The position numbers were made by a program, and so were the translations under genes. The notes under the pieces are model-generated. The model was not told where the DNA came from, searched no databases, and saw only the letters and a program-made list of their open reading frames with translations. Positions 23,674-34,486 of a DNA stretch of 64,000 nucleotides are shown piece by piece. Numbering within the stretch: the first letter of the stretch is position 1; each line of letters starts with the position of its first letter. Source of the stretch: Chamaecrista fasciculata (lineage: Eukaryota > Streptophyta > Magnoliopsida > Fabales > Fabaceae); contig QANZ01016407.1 of assembly GCA_003254925.1 (NCBI GenBank), positions 1 to 64,000 of the forward strand, written 5' to 3'.

Positions 23674-24892
23674 GTAAAACTAGAAATAGAAATATTCAAG
23701 ATTCCGTAGTTGCATTATAATTTATAAATTAGAGTCTGTTGACATTTGATGAAGTTCCTCAAACTGGGTGGCTGAGTTAGCAAGCCTTTTTAGGCCCTCA
23801 TTTTTAAACAGACAAAACTGGGGTAAAAATTTTTTAGGAGCTTGCTATCGAGCCTTCTACGTAAATCTAACGTGGCATTTTTTTTTCTGCATATCATATT
23901 CGTACTACTCAAGTACTGACTTTTGAAAACTAGTCACTTGTCAATCGTCATGCACCTAAATTTTTTAAGTCTACATATATGCGGAACATGTGAGCCTGTG
24001 AGGTAGAATATATTGTATTGTACACGTTGTCAGTTTTTATAATCTTATTTAGAATGATTGTTTCCCTTATCTTGCTGTTTACATCAAAACTCCTCTTTAC
24101 TCCATGCAATTCTTTTTCCGTTGCTTTCATGACAATTTAAGCTTAACTTCGTCGAAGCTTGTTTGGTATAATGGGATGCATGAGATTTCGTTTTCTTTTT
24201 CTGGGTCAGTCAGTGTTGTTTGTATATATTTATCTACGATTAAGCACCAGTTGCTTCACTATCGAAGTGTTTTGTTACGCTGATGTGTTTTTGCCTATTG
24301 TTTCTTATATACATCCTATTTGTAATTGCAATGATGAACATTTAAGACTGTTATCCCGTGTGACTCTAACGGAGAAAATAGGATTTCAGAACAGTAACGG
24401 CAGTTATGATTTCATTTACCAGTCAATTGTTTTTTTTTAGAGGTTTGCAAATAATAGAACCCTTCCACTATGCTAAGTGATGGTTACTAGTGTTCTAAAT
24501 AGAGGCCTGGATGGTGTGTTTCACAGATTCATTTGAGGTTTAATGAATAATATCAAAGTAAAGTATTAGACAAGCATGTCTAACTCCAGTGGTGTCTCCA
24601 AAAGTTTCTACAAAGCGATATTACGACATGCATCTAGGACTTTTCAAAAAAAAAAAAAAGACATGCATCTATGAATTCGGGAATGGATTGGTCAATAATT
24701 ACCTCTGTAATGCAATTACCTATGATCTATTCTAATTCTTCTAGAGTGATATCAATCTTCAGAGACTCACTCATTTATGTAGTAATAATGAAATTAGAGT
24801 AACTCTATGTTAATTACCAAAAAAAAAAACAAGGCTCTGTCTTCTCTCCTAATTATCATTTTCCAAAATAATACCCTTTGCAAGATCATGCT
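23674..24892. other. Intergenic DNA downstream of mitoferrin
   Basis: It includes the mitoferrin 3' UTR. A short duplication of gacatgcatcta around a poly-A run is seen at about 24625-24672. No gene is supported. Confidence 0.5.
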
Positions 24893-24895
24893 TTA

Positions 24896-26184
24896 GGGTG
24901 TGTTTGGGAATTAAATATAAAGTCATTATAAACTCATTATCTCCATTTTCAATACATAACTTGAGCTACAGTGCAACACAGTTGTTTGTTTACCAATTAC
25001 AAACTCATTACAATAATATTATCTCATTACAACATCATTTCATTACATTTTTCATACCCAATTACTAACGTACCCCTACTCAAATACCTATTATTACCTA
25101 TACTCTAATATAAATATAAAAAAGTTATTTGGCAAAATGGTAATTTTCAATACCCTCATTTATCACACTTACAACTTTCTCTCTCAATTCATTATTTCTT
25201 ACTCATACCCCTCTCTCTCTCTCACATATATATATATTAAGATTAATATATGTTAATTAAATTGTTAACTTAGTAAAGAAAGAGAGACCAAATAGTAAAT
25301 TTTCTCTTATTTTTAATTCATAGACTATAATTTTAAATATGGACGACCAGAAAGGGGTGGAGCCATATAATATAAGATATATATATATATATATATTATA
25401 ATTATAATATATTTACACATATTATATCATAATATCAGTATATATATGAGTAATATTTTTTGTAGTATAAAATTTAACAATAAAATTAAAAAATTGTAAT
25501 CTTTCAAATATTTTTTTTTCAAATAACTATCTTATTTTTTAATATACGGTATACTGTCGAAATTATTTATCAAATTATGAAAATAGTTTGTTGTTAGTTG
25601 AACATAAATTATTTGGTCAATGAATTTGTAAAGACTATTCTATTTTGATCATTGAATTTATTTTTTGGTCATTGAATTTAAGGGAGACCCAATCGTTGAT
25701 GAATGCAATTTTTTACGGGTTGAGACACACATTTCACTTCGTAAGGACCAATTCATTGAATTGATATAAAATCGTGGACCAAATAGAAGGTTTTTAAAAT
25801 TTCAATGTTATTTACATTTTGGTCATTTCATTTCATTACATAAAGCAACTCTAACCTTCATTACAAATATTCACCTTTCGCATAAATTCCAAGACAATTT
25901 CATTTCAATCTCATTTTATAACAACCACAACAAAAAGTCAAAATATCATTTCATTATCAATTACCAATTCTACCCCTATACAATTTTCAAAAACCCATAT
26001 AATTATTTCAACGAACCACGATCATTACATACCCTTTTACATAATTTCACGTCTTATTTTTTTCATTACATCTCAAACAATCCAAACACCATTTATCATT
26101 AGATTTTCATTACATAATTTTCTCATTACCATTTCATTATATAAAATCATCATTTCATTACCTACTTATTTCCCAAACACACCC
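24896..26184. mobile_element. Harbinger/Tourist-type non-autonomous element (1289 bp)
   Basis: The ends are a perfect 15-bp inverted repeat, GGGTGTGTTTGGGAA on the left and TTCCCAAACACACCC on the right. TTA lies immediately outside on both sides (24893-24895 and 26185-26187). A TTA duplication with GGGTGTTTGG-like ends is the hallmark of PIF/Harbinger elements. Subterminal regions are rich in tcattac / gtaatga repeats. The interior is AT-rich without any transposase frame. A related copy appears at about 47640-48024. Confidence 0.85.
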
Positions 26185-26187
26185 TTA

Positions 26188-26791
26188 ATCTGTTTAAACT
26201 AGTTAATTAAAGTTATAATTGGGAGAGTAAAATGCATATCACGAATTCATGAATACCGATAAATAAATTATTAAAAAAAACTTAAAATTTTAAATATTTA
26301 TAACAATTAAAAAAAAATTGGGTCATTTTCTGGGAGTCATGGATCAATTCTTCACCATCGTTTGACCTTCAGTCTAGAACTCAGAATTGTTTGAGCCTTA
26401 GGGCGACGAATCAAAAGTTACAAGCCTCAAGCCGGTGAATAGTGAATTCATTGGTAGCATTGTATTCTATCACGGTGAGTTCGCCGTCTCTATTCTCGAT
26501 TAGATATAACAGGAGTGAAGTGGGCAAAAAGAATTTGGTTCCCTAGGGCCTTACCTTTGGTCAGTCCCCTTCGACTCTCATCGTTTCTGATTTTGGTTCG
26601 GTGCAAGCTTTCTTTCTTTCTTTCTTTTTTTTTTTGATCCAAAGGTGCAAGCTTTCTGATTTGCCCACAATTTTAACATCCCAATTAGGCAAAGCCCTTT
26701 TCATTTGTTGCCATTTTATTCTTCAGTTCTTTTCTGTTCTCTGTTGCTCCTCTGTCTCTTTTTTAATGTAATTAATTTTGGGTCCGCAGAA
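26188..26791. other. SWC6 promoter and leader, possible 5' UTR intron
   Basis: A donor-like cacggtgagttc at about 26470-26481 and an acceptor-like ggtccgcag ending at 26789 would make a leader intron ending just before the ATG at 26792. A poly-pyrimidine tctttctttctttc run is at about 26608-26632. The splice proposal is inference only. Confidence 0.4.
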
Positions 26792-27678
26792 ATGGAGGAC
26801 GAAAACTCTAACCCACTTCGCCGTATGTCAAGTCGAACAAGAAAGGTTGCACCAAAAATGGCTGCTGCCCTTGCGAGTAGTGACAATCGCACACAGGTAT
26901 TTGTATTCGTTTCAATAGGAGTAGCTTTCTTCATTTTTGTTTTGGTTTAAAAGCCACCGAAAAATATTGTTATCTCTGTCAAGTTTGGTAACTGTAATTC
27001 CTTTAGAACCATAGATTGAGATTGGGGTTTTTCTTTTCAGGCAGCTCTTGCACGCCTTGAAGCTTTGGAGAATGACAACGCAGGATTCGAGATTGCAGAT
27101 GCAAATGATGATGATGAAGCTTCTCTAGACGATGAAGATCAAGGTTTGTGTAGCCTTGGTTTTATATAGCTGTCTTTAACAGTAGACTTACTATGGTTAG
27201 ATATAGTGATATTTCACGGAATACTTGCATTTGGTTGTGGTGTTAATGGATCTCTTTTCATTGTCCTCTTTTTGCAGTCTATATACAAAAAAAGCAGTCC
27301 AAGAGCACCAAAAGGACAACCCGGCAAGCAAAGGCACTTGAAGCAAGGAAAGCCCCAAGAACTTTCATTGAGCTCTTACATGAGGTGACTAAACCATATG
27401 CAATATACACTGATAATCTGTTGCTTATGCAATTCCCTTGATGAATTTATAGCTAAACCCTGCTACACACACAGGCAAATCTGGAATCATTACCCCCGCA
27501 TGTTCCGTCTTATCTGAAAGCAGCAGTTGGAGCACCAAGCTCAACCTCCCGTCGCCACTTTTGCACTGTGTGTGGGTTTTCTGCCACTTATACTTGTGTG
27601 AGATGTGGTATGCGCTTCTGCTCATATCGCTGTCAAAATGTACACAATGATACTCGTTGCTTGAAATTCGTAGCCTGA
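26792..27678 (+). CDS. SWC6: SWR1 chromatin-remodelling complex subunit 6 (HIT zinc finger)
   Basis: Four exons (26792-26896, 27041-27143, 27278-27384, 27475-27678) join to 172 residues, one residue from the Arabidopsis protein by memory. The N-terminal half is basic then acidic (SSRTRKVAPKMAAALAS; DANDDDEASLDDEDQ). A conserved linker follows (APRTFIELLHE). The C-terminal HIT-type zinc finger begins with C135 in FCTVCG and runs through TCVRCGMRFCS, CQNVH and TRCLKF. SWC6 (also called SEF) is a subunit of the SWR1 complex that exchanges H2A for H2A.Z. With ARP6 and PIE1 it keeps FLC expressed and delays flowering. It is nuclear. All splice sites are GT/AG and all zinc ligands are present, so the gene looks intact. 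Confidence 0.96.
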
Positions 27679-28046
27679 TAAACAAGCCATTTGAGTCCTG
27701 GCTGGTAAAAGGTACTTCTATAAATTCTCAGAGGCACTATGTAAAATTCATTTGAAGTTTGCTGAATGCCACATTTCTTTTTTATTCTGCCCTCGAGCGA
27801 GATTCTTTACTGAACACCCCCTCTCCAAAGAAAAAAAACAAAGAAAAGAAAGAAAGAACAAAGGAAAAAGACAACCAAAAATAATTTAGTGATTGTTTTG
27901 TTGTTTTCCATATATTGTGTGAAATATCACTTGGCTATTGTGTGAAATATCATAATCATTTGGCTACAAGGATGGTTTTATAGTGTCTCAGACCCTAAGT
28001 AACTTTTTAACAAACACAATCAATACTAAACATATATGACTATATT
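27679..28046. other. 3' flank of SWC6
   Basis: 3' UTR and spacer, with an A-rich aaagaaaagaaagaaag run at about 27830-27870. Nothing else is seen. Confidence 0.5.
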
Positions 28047-28055
28047 AAAAATTTA

Positions 28056-28484
28056 GGGTAAATTACACTTTGGTACCATGTGGTTTGACCCTATTTCACT
28101 TTGGTGCCCTGTGGTTTGAAACTTGACACTTTGGTACCTTGTGGTATTCTCCATTAACACTTTGGTACCCTTTGGAGCTATTTTGTAATTTGAACCATAA
28201 CAAATTGTGCAAAAATTACATATTGGCCCCAAAAAATTTTCAAAAAATTACAAATAGGTCCCTGGATACATATTATATAGGGACTAAAATGAAAAATTTA
28301 AAATTTTTTTGGGGTCAATATGTAATTTTTGTAAAATTTATTATGGTTAAAATTACATAATAGCTCCAAAGGGTACCAAAGTGTTAATGGAAATACCACA
28401 GGGTACCAAAGTGTCAAGTTTCAAACCACAGGGTACCAAAGTGAAATAGGGTCAAACCACAGGGTACCAAAGTGTAATTTACCC
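28056..28484. mobile_element. Mutator-type TIR element with repeated 'cactttggtacc' units (429 bp)
   Basis: The first and last roughly 150 bp are inverted copies. Each arm carries four spaced copies of a unit like cactttggtacc.tgtggt. The outermost bases are gggtaaattacactttgg on the left and its complement ending aatttaccc on the right. A perfect 9-bp duplication, AAAAATTTA, flanks it (28047-28055 and 28485-28493). Long TIRs and a 9-bp duplication fit a Mutator-like non-autonomous element. The centre is AT-rich and non-coding. A sister copy lies at 46992-47379. Confidence 0.85.
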
Positions 28485-28493
28485 AAAAATTTA

Positions 28494-29169
28494 TAATCCT
28501 CTTGTTTCACGCTGCTGATCTAGTTAACCCAATTAATATATGTCCATGGCCTTGCATTGTCATGGTGATTAGCTTAAGGTATATACATTAGTTGGGATGG
28601 TCTAAAGAAAATTAACTTTCTGCTCCCTGGCTATGTGGGCAGTTACACCACTGAAGGAGCAAGTGGGAGAAAGGTTTTAGGTGCATTTGGTCTGCCAAAT
28701 ATTGGTAGATCTCGTCAATTATGAACAATCATTTATACATTTTAGGCACACTTTTTAGTGGGGCCAATTTCAAACATGTTTGTTTGTTTATTCGTAAGTA
28801 GCTTGATCTACGTATGTTTGTTAAAGCTATATCTACCAAGAATCTATCTCAAATGGGAATCCAAGTCTGCTATTTTTACTCTTAAAAGTGCTATTGACTT
28901 TTAGGAATAAAACATATTTTTTCCTCCCCTGAACAAACAAGTACTGCTAATACTGATAATAAGAAATCATATATCTTTTATTTATCTTCTAAGAACCTTA
29001 CACCCAATCAAGAGACAATCAATAAGCTTCCCTGTTGAGGACCATCCATTTCTGGATATGGGAAGAGAGCAGCCATACTGACTACTTCGAAAACATTTGA
29101 AAAATTCATAAAACTGCATGCCAATATTTCACAAGCACAAAATTTAGGACTGATTACACATTCTTGATT
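28494..29169. other. 3' flank of the laccase gene
   Basis: AT-rich spacer plus the probable 3' UTR of the minus-strand laccase. No further feature is supported. Confidence 0.5.
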
Positions 29170-31486
29170 TTAACACGGGGGCAGATCAGCTGGTGGAGGT
29201 ATTACTGTCTGTGACGGCCCAACTCCATTCTCTACCAGGAATGCCATTGACAAACCCCAATTAAGGTGTGAATCTATGTGACAATGCATGAACCAAATTC
29301 CTGATTTGCACCAGCAAATGAAATCACAGAATAAGTTATTATTATTTTTATATACAAATTGCAAGTGTAAGACTAATAAATTTCAACAGTAGCATATTAC
29401 CTGGATTATCAGCCACAAAACGGATAGCTACCCATCCTCCTGGAGTTGATCCAACGGTGTTCCTCACAGGTGGGTCAACAAGGTTAAAATTAGCAGGATC
29501 CGTTGCTGGGTTGAAGTTGCCAAAACCTGAACCAACTACAAAGAAGTGAAATCCATGAAGATGCATTGGGTGGTCCTCAGTTGTTACTATACTCGTATCC
29601 TGCAGAACTATTTGGACCCTGGAACCGTACTTCAACTTGTAGAGCTTAGTTCCTCGGGAAGGCGTCCATAGGCCTCGGGGGACATTCCCTGTATAGTTAA
29701 ATTGTAATGGAGGTACAGGAGGAAAGTCTGTTGTGAAGACCCCTGGAATGCCTTGATAATAGGCTTGCATCAAGGAGATGGTTGGGAGTACAAAAGAAAC
29801 ATTGTTCATACTGGCAGTGAAACGAGTTCCATTTGGTCCTTGACACCGGGGGCTGTTAGGATTTGTGCAATTGATTAATCCTAACCCCACTGTGGCATAC
29901 AGACTTACGTCAACTTCTGTAAATACATTGATTTTGGAAAGACCTCTGATTCTAGTGGTGAATGCTGTTGCAGTTGCAGTATCATTGAAGGCTGGCAGAA
30001 CTGGCAATATTGGTGTTGAGAATGGTCCCTTGTTGCAACAGCTAGCAGATTTATATTCAAGGATTGCAGTGGTAGTGGTATTATCAAATGGAGCATTCAT
30101 GGCTGATTCATAAGCATGTGCTGCCATGTAATAACGTCCTGGGGGTTGATCGCCAGTAACAAGTACGTTGAATGTTTGACCCGGTCCTATCACGAGGATT
30201 CTAGTGGTGAGAGGTTTGGTATAAGCGGCATCAGTGCCAACAACTGTCATCCTGTGGTTGGCGATTGAAAAGAAGAGTTGCTGATTGAGTGCACTGTTGA
30301 TTAATCGCAGGAGAATTGTCTCACCGGCTTCTATTGGAACTCGTACAGTATCTGCATTGTGTTTTTTTGCATATGTTACCCGTCATTTAAAATTTTCTTT
30401 TCAAGGTACATAGAAGTTATGACTCGAGAATAAGTTCAAACCTTGGCTGGAGCATCTGTAGAGATCTCCAGGTTGACCATTCATGGTGAATGCAACGGAT
30501 ACATTAGGAGCTGCTCCTGTGAATTGCGCTAGCCTTAAGAGACTCACAGGATTTCTGTCAAACCATTCCCCTGTTCATCATCCCAAATAATCGGTTATGA
30601 CTGTCTTTGCTTCACAGAACACTTGGTGCTCAATAACTTTTTAGGTGTCCATTGTTGATGGTAAGCTAAATACGAGAAGGTTTAAGAGATATACCAAGAA
30701 GAATGGTGAATTCTCGCTTAGGCATTGAGAAAGGATAAGGAGAACCCAATTTTGGATATATTATGAAAGCTCCATAGACAGTGGCTCTTAGGAAGCCAGT
30801 ATGAGCATGCCACCACAATGTGCCTTCTTGATTTGTGATTGTAAAGCGGTATGTGTAACTTCCCCCTGGCATGATGGGACACTGAGTCACATAACTAGGT
30901 CCATCTGCCCATGGGTTTCGCAGCATTCTCAGGCCATGCCTAATGAACCGTACACATCAGAGTGTGAGGAAGATAAATACCAAGCAAGCACTTTAGCATG
31001 ATGAACATACTGGTTATTTCCCCCCTCTACTTATTTATTAAACAAGAGAACAATTTTGGAGAAATTGTTGTCTGAGACATAATATATTTAGCATGGATTT
31101 ATGTTAATGTGAATGGTGATGTAAAATGTTTACCAGTGGATAGATATGTTGTATTGTGCACTGTTAACTACTTTGATAACAAGAGAATCTCCATTTCTGG
31201 CTTCCACAGTTGGCCCTGGAAATTCCCCATTTACTGTGAGTATGTTGTGGGTTCTGCACAGCCTCTTCACTGGCGTATTTTGAACCTGTTTCAATCAATT
31301 ATTGAAGTTTTGCTAATTAGTAATGAGCTTCATCATGTATTGGATCATCATCCAGCTAATACTTACAACAAACTCGTGGTAGTGAGTCTCTGCAGCTGCA
31401 AAAGAATCAAGGCAAGCAAAGATAGTGACCAGGTTGAATAAGAGCCACAAGCAACATGACTTGAGATGGAGATGGGAAGTCTCCAT
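29170..31486 (-). CDS. Laccase (secreted multicopper oxidase)
   Basis: Six minus-strand exons (31486-31367, 31285-31134, 30939-30695, 30570-30442, 30351-29401, 29300-29170) give 575 residues. A signal peptide (about 1-31, core [14 protein letters not shown]) precedes three cupredoxin domains. All four copper motifs are complete: HWHG (90-93), HAHTG (135-139), [10 protein letters not shown] (from 476) and HCHIDSH (538-544). The axial position of the type 1 copper is Leu. Laccases oxidise phenolics such as monolignols in the wall or apoplast, passing electrons to oxygen. The second intron splits the HWHG motif, a common laccase intron position. Many N-glycosylation sites are visible (for example NTTTT). 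The exact laccase clade, lignin type or another, cannot be set by eye. The gene is intact. Confidence 0.96.
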
Positions 31487-31548
31487 TTTTTGTCTGACTT
31501 TGTTGAGTGGAATTGCTTGGGTTATGTTTAGTTTGGTTTATAATGCAG

Positions 31549-31558
31549 CTATATATAG
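31549..31558 (-). promoter_or_regulatory. Probable TATA box of the laccase gene
   Basis: The sequence ctatatatag lies 63-72 bases upstream of the laccase ATG at 31486. That would leave a leader of about 30-40 bases. It is the only clear TATA-like sequence in this position. Confidence 0.6.
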
Positions 31559-34486
31559 AAACTGATGTGGAATGCAGCTATTTTCAATTTTGAATGAGCA
31601 TTGTTTTGGCCATTGCATGAGTCGAGAGCACTTAATATTTAAGATAATTAGTCAAACCATAAATATTTGGTGCACCCACTAGCTCAATAAACTGTGGAGA
31701 AAATGTTACGTTTTTTTATTTAGATATATAGAAGTGATATGCTAATGCCTTTAAATTAATAAATCTTAAAAACGTTTTTGCTAGTGACACTGCCAACTAG
31801 TTCTTACAGAAATCTCTTATATGAAAGGAATGAAAATTGGTGAGAGGTGAGGATATTTTACCATAATCCCATCAAAATTAGCTTCTCCAATTATCTTTTT
31901 CAAATTATAATCTATCTAACTAATGTAAGGTTGATTTGCAATTTTCTTCTTCGGCACTCTTTCTTCATTCAGTTTATCAAATTAACTTAACAAATGAGAA
32001 GAAAAATTCAGTTTCGAGTTATCTCTTCCATCCAATGATTCTTTACTCTCATAATTTGGGGTAAGCATCATAGAGGACATCGAATAGTTTGAAACTAAAC
32101 ATGATAACTATGCATGGTTCATATGCATTTGTTATACTAGTGATCAACCTAGTGATAAATCAGCTTAACTCTGAGATATTTATTTGAATATTGAGTTCTA
32201 ACAGAATATAAGTTTGAGTTTATGACGTTTCATTTTCCTTAAAATGAGACTCCTAACTACAAAATCAGAAATCCCGAGTTTCCCACTCTCTAAATCAGTC
32301 GATTTCATGTACAGCGAACAACTAGTAAAATAAGTCGTTTGCTCAACGATTTTAGTGCCACTGGGTCATGGGGACCATGACTGTACTTTTTTTTTTCCCC
32401 AGCTTATGTAAAGTTTAAGACTTTAATTTAAAAACTTCATTTTCTTATCTCAAGTAAAAAAATATATAGTGTAGCAAAGGTCAGGTTGAATTTTGGTATG
32501 GTTAGTGATGCCTGAAAAGGACATTCCCATACCTGAGTGGCTGAGTCTATCTGCTACATTGACGACGTGTCTCACAAATATAACTAATAATCGTATCTCT
32601 AACATTTGATACGACTTCTTCTCGATACACAATTATAAAGTCAGTGCTTAACCTTTTTGTAGCATGTCATAATTGACTAATTTTGGATACTGTGAGAAAG
32701 TAGCACTATCAGTCTAGCACCTTGCCACCTTCCCCTAAGATTCGTGGGCTAAGACTAATAAAATGAGTCAAATGGGAAATGGCCAAAAGTATAGTAACTA
32801 GAAAAGCGTATGAGGTTCCAAGACAAGTAACAAGTTTTGGTTAATCATCAATCTAGGCACTAATTGATATGATCACCACATCTCTTTCGCAGTAGGTTTA
32901 GAAAATTTGTCAAATGAAGCAGGTTTAATGGTTTGACAGTTCAACTCTCTAATGTTTATAATTATGAAAAATATTATGAGTTGGGGTGGTACTTGTGACA
33001 TTATGAGTATGCTTATTGTTACTAGCTTTTGTTTCTGATGTATTAGGTAGACTGTCAACTGATATGAATTTGTTTGTTAAACCTAACCATAACAAAAGCT
33101 TGAATAACTTGGTATCATCATACGTAGCAAGTGACATTGTCGGAATCTAGATTTCATTACACTGTGGAATACGAGACATGAAGGCCAATCACGAGGTTGG
33201 GTACTGAAATTCAAGAATCGCTTTTCGGATCCAAAACCAATGGAGGTAGAGAAATCAAACAGAATGTCCGACGTCAAAACTATCACAAAAATGCAAGCTG
33301 TGAGCCGCAAGAGAGAACTTATTAACCATCAAAGTACTTGTGTACAAAAGCCACAGAAAAAAAAAACATAACAAAACAAATCAAATACAGAAACCAGCCT
33401 CCTCTATCAGCCAACACCAGACCTCTCAAAATTCTCGCATCAGCCAAAGTCAGAAAAACCACCTCCCTTTGAGAAACAATTTAACAAAAAAATATATATA
33501 TATCATTTAAATTTCTTTTCTCAATGTAATTACAAAGAAAATAAAATTTCTCTATTTTGTCTTTAAAATATTATTAATTTTTTAAATTTGAATTTCTAGA
33601 GATATTATATATATATATATATATATATATCAAAATAATTCCTTCAAGAAGCATTTATGGCTCTAATGTGGCGAAATTGAACTCTAATACAAAAGCGCTA
33701 TCTGGGGTACTGAAAATTGTACAAATCTGTATACTAGGTAATGCCCACCTTGAATCTCTTATCAAAAGAAACTACCGTTTTGGTTCGAAGGAGATATTTA
33801 GTAAAATGCTTTTCTTTTTATCAAAGAATCGTTTGTAGATAATCAAATTGAATAACTATATAATCTCTCTAGACAAAATCATTAATTTACTAAATAATAA
33901 ACAACAAAAATAATAATAACTGTTACATTAACATGTATGAATTATGAATGTAGGTTGGGTTTCTTTTGGATTTATTTTAAATTCTACTTCAATATATGCT
34001 CATATTTGCATGGAAAGAAGTGTTATTGTAGAGGGAAACAGCCTTCATTTGCAGTTTGAGGGGCATACCAAATCCCTTACCCATGGAAGCACAGGATCGG
34101 CAAATTTCAAAATTCGGTCATTTCATTTAAACTAACCAAGCCAATAGTACAAAGCCAAAATTTTTCCTTGTCTAAAATAAATAAGAAAAGTGGGGGAAAA
34201 ACCTTTAGTGTACACTCTAGTCCGAGAGAGAATTTTACAGGAAAATGAAACGGAAACAAAGCTGCTAATAGGCAGACGACAAACCTGTTAAGTGTTCCAG
34301 AGAACTTTCGGACATTATATTTTCTAGATAGATGAAGTTAATGAGAATAACATAAAAAGAACTGAAGCCCAGGTCTGGTGGTAACTAATGACAGCATTGA
34401 TGTGTAGTAGGCCATAAATTGAAGGGCCCTGGCGTGGATCTAGCGGATAGCAACATACTTCAACACCAGTAAATAATGATGTTCCC
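31559..34486. other. Intergenic DNA between laccase and NAA25
   Basis: It contains the upstream region of the laccase and, near 34190-34486, the probable 3' UTR of NAA25. A (TA)n run lies at about 33604-33630. No gene, tRNA or complete transposon was recognised. Confidence 0.55.

Noticed and set aside
26705-26791. Upstream ATG/extended N-terminus for SWC6
   Set aside because: The hydrophobic stretch before 26792 has no place in the family and precedes a probable leader-intron acceptor (ggtccgcag).
31109-31441. Open frame on the plus strand opposite laccase exons 1-2
   Set aside because: It is the mirror of coding sequence on the minus strand, where the laccase exons fit splice sites and copper motifs.
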